Of a stretch of 47,762 nucleotides of DNA, positions 32,755 to 40,683 are shown one piece after another. The stretch's first letter is position 1, and each line of letters starts with the position of its first letter. The notes under the pieces are model-generated. The model had not been told where the DNA came from. It saw only the letters and a list, made by a program, of their open reading frames with translations, and ran no database searches. Source of the DNA: UBA3478 sp964217345 (lineage in GTDB: Bacteria; Bacteroidota; Bacteroidia; Flavobacteriales; Flavobacteriaceae); contig CAXPJI010000009.1 of NCBI GenBank assembly GCA_964217345.1, positions 1 through 47,762 on the forward strand, written 5' to 3'. Position numbers and translations under genes: made by a program.

Positions 32755-33294
32755 TTATAGACTATTAGAAAATTCTCTTTTTAATCGATTCAGTTGTGTT
32801 GAAAGACTTGCATCAAACTGCAGGTCGTTAATTCTTAGAACAAATCCACCAATAAGTTCAGGTACGATTTGTTTTTCAAGAGTTACCTCTGAATAACCAG
32901 AGGCCTTGATTTTTGTAATGATTTCGTTGTCAAAAGCTTCGGTAGTAGCCGAACTGCTTTTCAAGGTAGCAACTACTGCTCTACGACCTTCATTATGCTT
33001 TTCGGCATAGCGAACAATAACATCTTGGAGTAATTCAAGTCGCTCGTTGCTAACAAGAACATTAAGCAGTCCGCTAGTCAACGGATTTAAATCAGTGAAA
33101 ATCTGATCGAGATACGCTCTTTTCACTCTGCTACTCGCAACAGGCGATTCAAGCACAGCAACTAATTCTTTGTTTTCAGACAAAGTTAGTTGGATAGAAG
33201 CTAGATCACTTTGTACGGCGTCGACAGCATTCTTTTCAGAAGCTGCGGCATACAAAGCTTTTGCGTATCGTAATGAGGCTCTCGAGTGTTTCAT
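32755..33294 (-). CDS. atpH: ATP synthase subunit delta (OSCP)
   Basis: 179 residues linking the peripheral stalk (subunit b) to the top of F1. The N-terminal helical bundle begins SRASLRYAKALYAAASEKNAVD, and the C-terminal part contains GGFVLRINDLQFDASLSTQLNRLKREF, the usual family end. Sequence conservation is low in this family, but length and position between atpF and atpA make the call secure. It is separated from atpF by 3 bases and from atpA by 2. Confidence 0.96.
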   Translation of the reverse strand: MKHSRASLRYAKALYAAASEKNAVDAVQSDLASIQLTLSENKELVAVLESPVASSRVKRAYLDQIFTDLNPLTSGLLNVLVSNERLELLQDVIVRYAEKHNEGRRAVVATLKSSSATTEAFDNEIITKIKASGYSEVTLEKQIVPELIGGFVLRINDLQFDASLSTQLNRLKREFSNSL

Positions 33295-33297
33295 AGG

Positions 33298-33798
33298 TTA
33301 TTTTAAGTTTACCTCTCCAAGTAAACCATTCACAAATGACGCGTCTTTTTTGGCGTCAGAAAGTTCTTCTTTCAATAATTTTTCAGCGACCGAAATAGAA
33401 AGTTGAGCTACCTCAGCTTTTAACTCTGCTAAAGCCTCTTTTTTCTCTACCTCAATGGCTTCTTTCGCGCTAGCGATGATTTTTGCTGCTTCTGCTTCAG
33501 CGTTTGCTTCGGCCTCAGCAATCATCTTAGCCTTAATTTCACGAGCTTCTTTAAGCATGATGTCACGTTCTTCGCGAGCCTGATTAAAGAGTTTTTCGTT
33601 TGATGAAGAAATGTTTTCCATCTCTTGCTTCGCCTTTTCTGCAGCTTCAAGAGCATTCTTGATCCCTTCTTCTCTTTCATCAAGAGCAGAAACGATAGGC
33701 TTCCAAGCAAATTTTACCATTAAGAAAATCACAGCAAGCATTAACACGCTTTGCATGATGAATAGTCCTGGTGAAAAATCGTTTAATAATTGTTCCAT
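33298..33798 (-). CDS. atpF: ATP synthase F0 subunit b
   Basis: 166 residues. One N-terminal transmembrane helix (PGLFIMQSVLMLAVIFLMVKFAW) is followed by a long charged helix (about 40-150, Ala/Glu/Lys-rich) that forms the peripheral stalk as a dimer. The end is LLGEVNLK. The gene starts 71 bases after atpE, the largest gap between ATP synthase subunit genes in this cluster. That gap contains a 13-bp hairpin. Confidence 0.97.
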   Translation of the reverse strand: MEQLLNDFSPGLFIMQSVLMLAVIFLMVKFAWKPIVSALDEREEGIKNALEAAEKAKQEMENISSSNEKLFNQAREERDIMLKEAREIKAKMIAEAEANAEAEAAKIIASAKEAIEVEKKEALAELKAEVAQLSISVAEKLLKEELSDAKKDASFVNGLLGEVNLK

Positions 33799-33819
33799 TA
33801 CTCTTTGCTGTTTTAGTGT

Positions 33820-33856
33820 AAGTGTTATTGGTCACCAACCGTAACCAATAACACTT
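33820..33856 (-). promoter_or_regulatory. 13-bp intercistronic hairpin between atpE and atpF
   Basis: AAGTGTTATTGGT (33820-33832) is repeated in inverted form as ACCAATAACACTT (33844-33856) with an 11-base loop. The stem is perfect. It lies 13 bases after the atpE stop and 21 bases before the atpF start. On the mRNA strand no T tract follows (the T run is on the opposite strand), so it is unlikely to be a simple terminator. A stem here could protect the atpE message, as more c than b subunits are needed; this is inference. Confidence 0.7.
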
Positions 33857-33869
33857 GTTTTTTAAGGTC

Positions 33870-34064
33870 TTATTTTCCTAAGAAAAGGGCACCAAAGGCC
33901 AAACCTTCTAATAATGCAGCAATAATAATCATCGCTGTTTGGATCTTGTTGGTTGCTTCTGGCTGACGAGCAATACCTTCCATTGCACTACCGCCGATGT
34001 TACCAAGTCCGATTCCTGCCCCGATAACGATTAGGCCTGCACCTACTAAATTTGGAATTGTCAT
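33870..34064 (-). CDS. atpE: ATP synthase F0 subunit c
   Basis: 64 residues, two transmembrane helices forming the c-ring. Helix 1 is Gly-rich (GAGLIVIGAGIGLGNIGGSAMEGIARQPE), the polar loop is RQPEATNKIQ, and helix 2 carries the ion-binding Glu in AALLEGLAFGALF. Glu is followed by Gly instead of the Ser of sodium-specific rings, and the helix 1 Gln ligand of such rings is not apparent, so proton coupling is likely. The length is short but normal for flavobacteria. A strong hairpin follows the gene. Confidence 0.97.
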   Translation of the reverse strand: MTIPNLVGAGLIVIGAGIGLGNIGGSAMEGIARQPEATNKIQTAMIIIAALLEGLAFGALFLGK

Positions 34065-34099
34065 AATAATTGAACTATAGATTAAACAAACTTTTAATA

Positions 34100-35233
34100 T
34101 TAATGATGTTCATGTTCTTCTACTGCCATTCCTATAAATAAGGCTGATAACATAGTGAATATATATGCTTGTAAAAAGGCAACGAGAAGTTCGATTAGTG
34201 TTAAGAAAAATGAAAGGGCTAATGAAAGTAACGTGGCTCCAGCAGTGCCCAAAGTACTTTTCATAATAATTGCAATTGAAATCAGACTCATAACCACGAT
34301 GTGGCCTGCTGAAATATTAGCGAACAAACGAATCATTAACGAAAATGGCTTCGTTAAAGTACCAAGCAATTCGATCGGCGCTAAAATAATTTTCATAGGA
34401 ACAGGAACTCCTGGCATCCAGAAGATATGCTTCCAGTAATCCTTAGTACCGCTAAATTGTGTGATAAGATACGTGAAGAGCGCTAAGGTAAATGTTACAG
34501 CTAATTGTCCTGTAATATTAAACCCAAGCGGGGTAAGACCTAATAAATTCGATGTCCAAATAAAGAAGAATACCGTCATCAAAAAGCCTGTGAACCTGCG
34601 ATAGTGTTTCTCTCCTATGTTAGGTCTGGCGATTTCGTCTCGAACATATAGGATAAGCGGCTCTAGAACTCGGCCGAACCCTGTCGGTACGGCTTGTTTT
34701 TTGTACTGCTTAGCAAGTCGTCCGAATGCTATCAACATAAGAATACTAACCAATAAAAACCCAAATACACTCTTAGTAATCGATAAATCTAAAACAGCAT
34801 GGGCGTTTGTCGGGTGGTGAGCCTCGTCAAACTCAATACCGTGCGCACCTTCATTTAATTCGTAAATCCTTTCGTGGTATTTAACTAATGAAATCCCGTC
34901 ACTTTCTACCACATGGTGACCTGAATCATCATGATGGAATTCCGAAGACATGAAGGTTCTTAGTCCTTTCGAAGAATATACAATAACTGGTAGTGGAAAA
35001 CCGATGTGTTTGCGATGGCCCTCTGAATCATTGTATGAAAACAAGTGAAAATCGTGAGCGTCCTTGATGTGGTGAAGAATGTACTCGTTAATCTCAGACT
35101 CACTTGTAACGGCTCCGTGACCTTCAGAATCACCGTCTGATTTTGGTGCTACACCAGAAGCAAACGCCGAACAAAAAACAAATAAACTTATTAAGCCGAG
35201 CAGCTTACTTTTAGCAGATTTCCCTAGGTTCAT
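34100..35233 (-). CDS. atpB: ATP synthase F0 subunit a
   Basis: 377 residues from the ATG at 35231-35233. The start is preferred over the in-frame 35263 because a -7 box at 35272-35279 leaves no room for a leader there. The N-terminus is a signal-like segment (LLGLISLFVFCSAFA) followed by a His-rich domain of about 120 residues on the outer side (EFHHDDSGHHVVE), typical for Bacteroidota. Then come 5-6 transmembrane helices. The conserved Arg facing the c-ring lies in PFSLMIRLFANISAGH. First subunit gene of the cluster. Confidence 0.95.
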   Translation of the reverse strand: MNLGKSAKSKLLGLISLFVFCSAFASGVAPKSDGDSEGHGAVTSESEINEYILHHIKDAHDFHLFSYNDSEGHRKHIGFPLPVIVYSSKGLRTFMSSEFHHDDSGHHVVESDGISLVKYHERIYELNEGAHGIEFDEAHHPTNAHAVLDLSITKSVFGFLLVSILMLIAFGRLAKQYKKQAVPTGFGRVLEPLILYVRDEIARPNIGEKHYRRFTGFLMTVFFFIWTSNLLGLTPLGFNITGQLAVTFTLALFTYLITQFSGTKDYWKHIFWMPGVPVPMKIILAPIELLGTLTKPFSLMIRLFANISAGHIVVMSLISIAIIMKSTLGTAGATLLSLALSFFLTLIELLVAFLQAYIFTMLSALFIGMAVEEHEHH

Positions 35234-35271
35234 GTGAGTTATTTCTTTCTCTTCGATTGTCAAAATCGTGG

Positions 35272-35279
35272 CAAAGGTA
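35272..35279 (-). promoter_or_regulatory. -7 promoter box of atpB
   Basis: Minus strand TACCTTTG, an exact TAnnTTTG match, 38 bases before the atpB ATG at 35233. A TTA stands 18 bases upstream in place of the -33 TTG. It suggests that the ATP synthase genes can be transcribed apart from the upstream sprE unit. Confidence 0.5.
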
Positions 35280-35307
35280 AGTATTCTTCTCTAGTTATAA
35301 GCCCTTG

Positions 35308-35685
35308 TCAATTAATTTTATTCCGTTTGTCTTGAGGCTGAGACGACAATACAGTCTGTAATCCAAACACCTCTAAAAACAAAGAAATAATAAGCGGAAT
35401 TAAGTACCCTATTTTCTCCGTGGCGCCGATGCTCGAAAGTGTTTCCAAATCATCGAAGTACAATAGCATAAACACAATTAATTTTAAGACGAGAAATCCT
35501 AAGTATCCAAATCCAATATAGGCTGATTTGTCTTTCGTTATCAATATCGAAACAATCAAACCCCCAATCACAATCATTGCGCCGAAAAAAAGATAAAATG
35601 ATCTTATTTGTCCGTCACTTAAAAAAAAGTGGATCAAGCTTAAAACAAAGGGTATGCTGATAGCCTTTAGTACTTTATTCATCAT
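35308..35685 (-). CDS. Small four-helix membrane protein in the atp cluster (DUF6168-like)
   Basis: 125 residues with four hydrophobic segments (ISIPFVLSLIHFFL, FYLFFGAMIVIGGLIVSILI, YLGFLVLKLIVFMLLYF, YLIPLIISLFLEVFGLQTVL). Its place between atpZ and atpB is where ATP synthase protein I-like genes sit, so a role in c-ring assembly or ion supply is plausible but not shown. It resembles the DUF6168 proteins of flavobacteria by position and size. The ATG at 35683-35685 overlaps the atpZ stop in an ATGA arrangement; an in-frame start at 35766 lies inside atpZ and is rejected. Confidence 0.7.
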   Translation of the reverse strand: MMNKVLKAISIPFVLSLIHFFLSDGQIRSFYLFFGAMIVIGGLIVSILITKDKSAYIGFGYLGFLVLKLIVFMLLYFDDLETLSSIGATEKIGYLIPLIISLFLEVFGLQTVLSSQPQDKRNKIN

Positions 35686-35885
35686 TTGTTTTCTTTTAGT
35701 ACTTGAACAATAACTGAAGTCATCGCTAGAAAGACTCCGAGTAGTGTAATTAAAGAAGATATCCATTCCTTTTCAAAACGATCGCCAAGCTTTTCGCCAA
35801 CAAAATTAAACACCAGGATGATCAGCGCCATTTGAATGGCAATCCCACTATACTTTATCGCCGAACGAAATTTGTTGTCACTCAT
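35682..35885 (-). CDS. AtpZ/AtpI family protein
   Basis: 67 residues with two transmembrane helices (SGIAIQMALIILVFNFVGEKLGDRF and WISSLITLLGVFLAMTSVIVQVL). The GEKLGDRF-like turn between them is characteristic of the AtpZ/AtpI family, whose members help ATP synthase assembly or transport magnesium. The start overlaps the sprE stop by 4 bases, and the stop overlaps the next membrane protein by 4, so sprE, atpZ and that gene are translated as one unit. Confidence 0.85.
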   Translation of the reverse strand: MSDNKFRSAIKYSGIAIQMALIILVFNFVGEKLGDRFEKEWISSLITLLGVFLAMTSVIVQVLKENK

Positions 35886-38386
35886 AACAGAACTTGTTTT
35901 TCAGAAAAAAGAGCCCAGTTCTTCGTTTGATAAGCCCTGATATACTCAGATTCTGTGAGGACATATAAAGTCACTAATGACAGGAGTTCAGCATTGTTGT
36001 CGATAAATTCCTGGATGTAAGAGGCCTCAAAAAAGCGATGAAGCACGGCTAGAGTGTGGTCGGTGTCGAATTGTTCGATGTAGGCCTTCGCTAAATAATT
36101 CTGGGCTTTGAGCGCTTTCGACAATCTGCTCTGAAATTTAACTTGCTCCTCTAAGGTCATTTTGCTGACGTCCATTACTAATGAAACTCTGTTTTTAGCA
36201 GAATCGCTATTTGCTGCCTTTTCAGACTGAAGATTGATCACCTTTAGGGTTTGATTGGCCTCTCTTGATAAATAGCTGTTGGGGTAGAGCAGTCGTAGCT
36301 GTTCTAGGGCCTTTTCAAAAGCTTCAAGGCCTGCAGTCTTGAATTCATTTTTTGCAAACAATAGGGCTGCAGAGGGGCTAACTCGTAATTGAGCTTTGTT
36401 AATGCTGTCAAATGTCGTTCGCAATTCTTGATGTTTACGGTCGATGTATAGCTTAGCCAATCGTTGCTCTAAGGCAATCGTTTCTATCCCTTTTGAATTG
36501 AGATGTCGCGAAAAAAGACTGTTCGGATGCTCCTTAAGCAATCTGTTTTTATAAGACTGAGCGGCAACCTCATTGGTGTCAACGCTAATTAAATAGAGCG
36601 TATATAGCGTATTTGCCTGAATCAAATCAGAAGAGCCTTCTAATAATGGTTCAAGTAATTTTACGGCGCTTGAATAATCATCAAAGGTGTAGTAGTAAAT
36701 AGAGGCACTTGAAAAAAGTGCTTCAATTTTTTCTTTTATTAAATCGTCAACAGCCTCTGCGTTGCCTGGAATCTCTCCAAGCTTTTGCGCAACCACAGAA
36801 TTAATTTCACTTTCTATCATTGACGTCGGAGCTGAAACGCGCTCATCTGGTTGTTCGCTTTTTTTAATCTCAGCCTCGGCAATGGCTCGTTCTGGAGAAA
36901 CACTTCGAAGGGACCAGTAATCAACGTTGGATCGAACTCCCCATTGTTTTTCGAATGCCAACTTTCCAGATTTTATTAATTGCTCATTGTTAAAATAAAA
37001 GCTTGATGCACGTTCTATTTCTGAATCTTGGTTTTCCTCTTGGTCGATTTCGGCCAACAATTGTTCGGCACGCTCTTGTTTTTGTTTGTCTTCGATTTCA
37101 TTGCGCACCTTAGATGTTATTCGACTGACTCTTTCCTCTTCAGTAAGCTCTGAGTAAGCGATAAGTGTATCTATTTCTGATGTGCGATCTAGTAATACAA
37201 ATAGTTCTGAAATCTGTTTGTGAGCTCCTTGACGAGCCTCTAATTTCAAGGGGTCGATAAATGATTGGTGCTGTAATAAACTATCTAAATACGACAGTGC
37301 ACCGCGATAATTTCTTCGCTGTAGTTCAAAGGCTATAAGTGTGTCAAAATTTGCAATTTGTAGCGCCGGTGAGCCCAATTCATTCGAGCTTTCAAAATGC
37401 GAAATGGCGTTTTGAAGAGGTTGATTGGCAGTAGTGTCGTTTCTGAATAAGCTCAGTTCCTTTAATCCCTTGGAGCGGTAAATAAGCCCTCGATCTTCAT
37501 AGTTGTTCCATCGGCTAAGCATCCGGTCTAAGGCCTTGTGATAATCTTCGGTGTTTATATTCTCTTGATCTATCAAAGCTATTTGGGCGAGTATCCGGAA
37601 CGGAGCATAACGATAGCTTCTATCTTTAGCTAGTTGTTTCAGAAACCCATTTGATAAGCCTTGTTGGTTTTGTTTTTGATGCAATTGGGCAAGAGCCCAC
37701 TGGGTTCGTCGCAGTAATGAATCAGGAACTTTCTGTTCTAGGGCGTATTTGAGATTTTTAATCGCGCCCGAAGGGTCTTGCGACTCTAATCTTATTTGCG
37801 AGCGAAGAAGTGAAGCGAGATAATGCTGGTCCCATTTTCTCGGAGCTAGAACTTCTACTTGATCTAAGGCCTCTTCGGCAGCCGGGTAGTTTTTTGTTGA
37901 AAAAAAGACGAATGCTTCGCCTAAGTACCCTGCGGCAATAGCTTGGCTTCTATTCGAATAGGAACTAAGCATTCTAAACGCCTCCAGTGCAGGAAAGGGT
38001 CTTGTGTTAAAATACCGGCTATACCCTAATAGCTCGTAGGCACGATCTAACCGATCGTTCTTTTCCTTTTGGCCAACTTCAACAGAAAAGCGTTGTATAG
38101 CCTTGGCGGATTTCTCTTCAACTCGTTCAAGAGAATTGTTTGAGGAGGTGTCTGTTGGATGTGTAAAATACCAATCGGGTAGAGGAGATATTAGTTCTAG
38201 TAGATTGTTTTGATTCGAATTTCGCTGATCTAAAAAGTTGAGAAGTGCCTGCTCACCATTATAAAGCGTATTAAACTTGGCGTTTAATCGCTTCGACTGC
38301 AGCTTAGTTCGCGACGAAGGAATGATCGCGCACGAGCCTAGAGTTAATAGCAGGCCTAGAAATAAAGAAAGTCGAATTCGCTTCAC
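35882..38386 (-). CDS. sprE: Type IX secretion system / gliding lipoprotein, SprE/PorW-like TPR protein
   Basis: 834 residues from a GTG start (38384-38386). A lipoprotein signal peptide with lipobox LGSC (Cys about residue 19) precedes the family opening AKFNTLYNGEQALLNFLDQ and EEKSAKAIQRFSV. The remainder is alpha-helical TPR-like repeats. SprE/PorW is an outer-membrane lipoprotein needed for type IX secretion; in flavobacteria it is also needed for gliding. In those I recall the gene also stands next to the atp cluster. Its 3' end overlaps atpZ by 4 bases. The low similarity of helical repeats makes the call probable instead of certain. Confidence 0.82.
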   Translation of the reverse strand: MKRIRLSLFLGLLLTLGSCAIIPSSRTKLQSKRLNAKFNTLYNGEQALLNFLDQRNSNQNNLLELISPLPDWYFTHPTDTSSNNSLERVEEKSAKAIQRFSVEVGQKEKNDRLDRAYELLGYSRYFNTRPFPALEAFRMLSSYSNRSQAIAAGYLGEAFVFFSTKNYPAAEEALDQVEVLAPRKWDQHYLASLLRSQIRLESQDPSGAIKNLKYALEQKVPDSLLRRTQWALAQLHQKQNQQGLSNGFLKQLAKDRSYRYAPFRILAQIALIDQENINTEDYHKALDRMLSRWNNYEDRGLIYRSKGLKELSLFRNDTTANQPLQNAISHFESSNELGSPALQIANFDTLIAFELQRRNYRGALSYLDSLLQHQSFIDPLKLEARQGAHKQISELFVLLDRTSEIDTLIAYSELTEEERVSRITSKVRNEIEDKQKQERAEQLLAEIDQEENQDSEIERASSFYFNNEQLIKSGKLAFEKQWGVRSNVDYWSLRSVSPERAIAEAEIKKSEQPDERVSAPTSMIESEINSVVAQKLGEIPGNAEAVDDLIKEKIEALFSSASIYYYTFDDYSSAVKLLEPLLEGSSDLIQANTLYTLYLISVDTNEVAAQSYKNRLLKEHPNSLFSRHLNSKGIETIALEQRLAKLYIDRKHQELRTTFDSINKAQLRVSPSAALLFAKNEFKTAGLEAFEKALEQLRLLYPNSYLSREANQTLKVINLQSEKAANSDSAKNRVSLVMDVSKMTLEEQVKFQSRLSKALKAQNYLAKAYIEQFDTDHTLAVLHRFFEASYIQEFIDNNAELLSLVTLYVLTESEYIRAYQTKNWALFSEKQVLL

Positions 38387-38437
38387 CCGCCTAAGTTAAG
38401 TCCTAATCAGTACATCTTAAAATCTACAGAAGCTTCG

Positions 38438-38445
38438 TATTTTTG
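38438..38445 (+). promoter_or_regulatory. -7 promoter box of the ferredoxin reductase gene
   Basis: TATTTTTG, exact TAnnTTTG match, with TTA 18 bases upstream. It contains the TTG that would be the upstream start codon (38443), which favours the ATG at 38461. Confidence 0.5.
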
Positions 38446-38460
38446 CTAAAAAGAATTGCC

Positions 38461-39495
38461 ATGAATTTTCACTCCTTAACGGTATCCAAAATTGAACGGT
38501 TTAATGCTGACTCTCTAGCGATTAGTCTGGCTATACCTGCTGATCTCAAGTCAAATTTTCGCTTTGAACCCGGTCAATATATCACCTTTAGTCATTCGGT
38601 AGGCGATAAAGAAATTCGCCGGTCCTATTCTATCGCCTCAGTCCCCAAAGACGAGATGATTACCGTTGGGGTCAAAGAAGTGTCTGGTGGTATATTCTCT
38701 ACCTACGCTAATAAAACCCTTAAAGAAGGGGATGTTTTGAAGGTTTCTGCTCCCGAAGGTGGATTTGTTCTCGATAAAGAGGCAAATTCAATCTTGGCAA
38801 TAGGCGCGGGGAGCGGTATCACCCCACTACTCAGTATTATAAAAACAGCCCTTTCAAACAGCCCAGAGGTAAAAGTTGGTCTTATCTATGGAAATCAGAG
38901 TGACCGCTCGATAATGTTTAAGGATTCAATTCAGGAACTTTCTCAAAACTTTAGTGACCGTTTTTTTGCAGTTCACGCCTTTTCTCGTGAACAAGGAGGC
39001 GATTATTTCGGAAGAATCGACAGGGGTGTTATTCTACACGCATTGAAAAATAAGCTTGCCGGACTAGGTGTGCCAGATAAAACCTACCTGTGTGGCCCAG
39101 AAGCGATGATTCACCTCTCAAAGGATGCCCTTTTAGACCAAGGCGTAGCCGAAGAGAATATATTGTTTGAACTTTTCGTGGCCTCAGAAAACGCCAAAGA
39201 GATTAATGTCAGCGGGGTGGCTTCTGTTCGTGTTCTGTTAGATGGAGAGACTCACGAGGTTCAGGTATCTAAAGAAGAATTCCTTTTAGACAGTCTTTTA
39301 GAGCAGGGTATTGACGCTCCTTATTCTTGTCAGGGAGGGTCTTGTAGTAGCTGTATTTGTAAAATCACTGAGGGTAGTGCTGACATGGCACGTAACCAGG
39401 TGCTCACAGACAATGAAGTCGCAAGCGGGTTTGTATTGAGCTGTCAGGCTAAGATCACTTCAACGACTATAGCTGTAGACTTCGACAACGTCTAA
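38461..39495 (+). CDS. Ferredoxin-NADP reductase-type protein with C-terminal 2Fe-2S domain
   Basis: 344 residues. Residues 1-100 form the FAD-binding barrel (FEPGQYITFSH, RRSYSIAS). Residues 105-235 form the NAD(P)-binding domain (GAGSGITPLLSII, YGNQSDRSIMF, YLCGPEAMI). Residues 255-344 form a plant-type 2Fe-2S ferredoxin with C-x4-C-x2-C in PYSCQGGSCSSCICKITEG and the fourth Cys in VLSCQAK. The layout is that of PaaE, the reductase of phenylacetyl-CoA epoxidase, but no paa genes are nearby, so the partner oxygenase or hydroxylase is unknown. The 3' end overlaps the convergent patatin gene by 4 bases. Confidence 0.9.
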   Translation: MNFHSLTVSKIERFNADSLAISLAIPADLKSNFRFEPGQYITFSHSVGDKEIRRSYSIASVPKDEMITVGVKEVSGGIFSTYANKTLKEGDVLKVSAPEGGFVLDKEANSILAIGAGSGITPLLSIIKTALSNSPEVKVGLIYGNQSDRSIMFKDSIQELSQNFSDRFFAVHAFSREQGGDYFGRIDRGVILHALKNKLAGLGVPDKTYLCGPEAMIHLSKDALLDQGVAEENILFELFVASENAKEINVSGVASVRVLLDGETHEVQVSKEEFLLDSLLEQGIDAPYSCQGGSCSSCICKITEGSADMARNQVLTDNEVASGFVLSCQAKITSTTIAVDFDNV

Positions 39496-40271
39496 ATCGT
39501 CGACAGGTAGGCTGAAATCACCCGGCTGCCTTCTTCGTATCCGAGTTGATAAGCCTTTTCGATTCCTGATTTATCTAAAAACCCTATTTTTTTAAGGCCT
39601 TCAGGTTGTATGTAAAAATCACAAGCCTTTAATTTTTCGATCGTTCGAGAGTAGATCATTAAACTGCTTACCCTAGCAGTAAGTTGAAGAGCGTTTTTCA
39701 GCTGATGAGGTTCCACGGTGCTCAATTCGGTGGTGTTCGATCCGATGATTCGATCCGAATAATCCCTTACTAATTCTAACGGAAAATTACTAAGGATTCC
39801 TCCATCCGCATAGAGCTTTTTATCTATCATAACAGGGCTAAACACCGGGGTCAAGGAAGCTGAAGCCAGTAAAGGTTTAATCAGTTCTCCGCTATTAAAT
39901 TCTTTCAGACTACCGTCTAATAAATTAGTGGCGGCCACATGCAGAGGTAGTTGAAGTTCTTCGAAACTATCGTGTAATAAAAAACCCTTTAACAGATCGT
40001 AATAGCGCTCTGTATCAATAAGGCCTGATTTGGTAATACTAAAGTAATGGTATTTAAAAAGCGGCGCTTCCTTAAAGAAAGAAAGCATATCCTCTGTCGA
40101 GTTTCCATTCGCAAATAGTGCCCCAACAAGAGCCCCGGCGCTAGATCCGGCAACGCGATCAATTTGAATGTCGTGCTCTTGAAGTGCCTTTATAAAACCA
40201 ATATGCGCCATTCCACGAACGCCTCCGCCAGAAAGAACAAGAGAGGTGTGTTTGGTGTTATCGAAACTCAT
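39492..40271 (-). CDS. Patatin-like phospholipase family protein
   Basis: 259 residues. The oxyanion loop GGGVRGMAHIGFIKAL (about 14-29) comes first, then the nucleophile elbow GSSAGALVG (Ser about residue 44). The second catalytic residue is the Asp in YADGGILSNFPLEL (about 150). It is a soluble acyl hydrolase of the patatin/RssA type with no signal peptide. The natural substrate is unknown. It is divergent from the arsenosugar-type pair and has its own -7 box. Confidence 0.9.
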   Translation of the reverse strand: MSFDNTKHTSLVLSGGGVRGMAHIGFIKALQEHDIQIDRVAGSSAGALVGALFANGNSTEDMLSFFKEAPLFKYHYFSITKSGLIDTERYYDLLKGFLLHDSFEELQLPLHVAATNLLDGSLKEFNSGELIKPLLASASLTPVFSPVMIDKKLYADGGILSNFPLELVRDYSDRIIGSNTTELSTVEPHQLKNALQLTARVSSLMIYSRTIEKLKACDFYIQPEGLKKIGFLDKSGIEKAYQLGYEEGSRVISAYLSTI

Positions 40272-40287
40272 AAAGGGGTTTTAACTA

Positions 40288-40295
40288 CAAAGATA
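40288..40295 (-). promoter_or_regulatory. -7 promoter box of the patatin gene
   Basis: Minus strand TATCTTTG, exact TAnnTTTG match, 16 bases before the ATG at 40271. No -33 TTG at suitable distance. Confidence 0.4.
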
Positions 40296-40317
40296 ACCAC
40301 AAAATGAGGCCTAAAGC

Positions 40318-40345
40318 CTTAACTTAGAGTTTCGAAAAAGTTAAG
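40318..40345 (+). repeat. 8-bp inverted repeat before the arsenosugar-type genes
   Basis: CTTAACTT (40318-40325) and AAGTTAAG (40338-40345), perfect, 12-base loop, ending 2 bases before the ATG at 40348. It could be an operator or an mRNA hairpin that hides the ribosome-binding region. Confidence 0.45.
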
Positions 40346-40347
40346 CT

Positions 40348-40683
40348 ATGAGTGACACCTACTATGACCCTAAAGACCTTAAAAACTTCAAAAAAATCAC
40401 CGATTGGAGCGAGCCTCTTGGCACACGATTTTTCGAATACTACTCCAAAGTGTTTGAAGAAGGAGCCCTTTCGGCAAGGGAAAAATCATTAATCGCGTTG
40501 GCCGTAAGCCACGTGGTAAAATGTCCTTACTGCATCGATGCCTATACCAAGGATGGTCTTCAAAGAGGAATCACAGAAGAGGAGATGATGGAAGCCGTGC
40601 ACGCGGGCGCAGCCATTGAAAGCGGAGCAACACTAGTTCATGCGGTTCAAATGATGAATAAGCACAAAAAGCTTTCTCATTAG
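40348..40683 (+). CDS. Arsenosugar biosynthesis-associated peroxidase-like protein (carboxymuconolactone decarboxylase family)
   Basis: 111 residues of the AhpD/CMD all-helical fold with the redox motif CPYCIDAYTKDGL (CxxC, about residues 62-65) and the conserved HAGAAIESGATLVHAVQMMN. Family knowledge: this small protein is found next to ArsS, and some relatives use selenocysteine in the redox motif; here both positions are Cys. It presumably reduces or protects the arsenosugar pathway, but its reaction is not known. The stop codon (40681-40683) directly touches the arsS ATG. Confidence 0.85.
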   Translation: MSDTYYDPKDLKNFKKITDWSEPLGTRFFEYYSKVFEEGALSAREKSLIALAVSHVVKCPYCIDAYTKDGLQRGITEEEMMEAVHAGAAIESGATLVHAVQMMNKHKKLSH

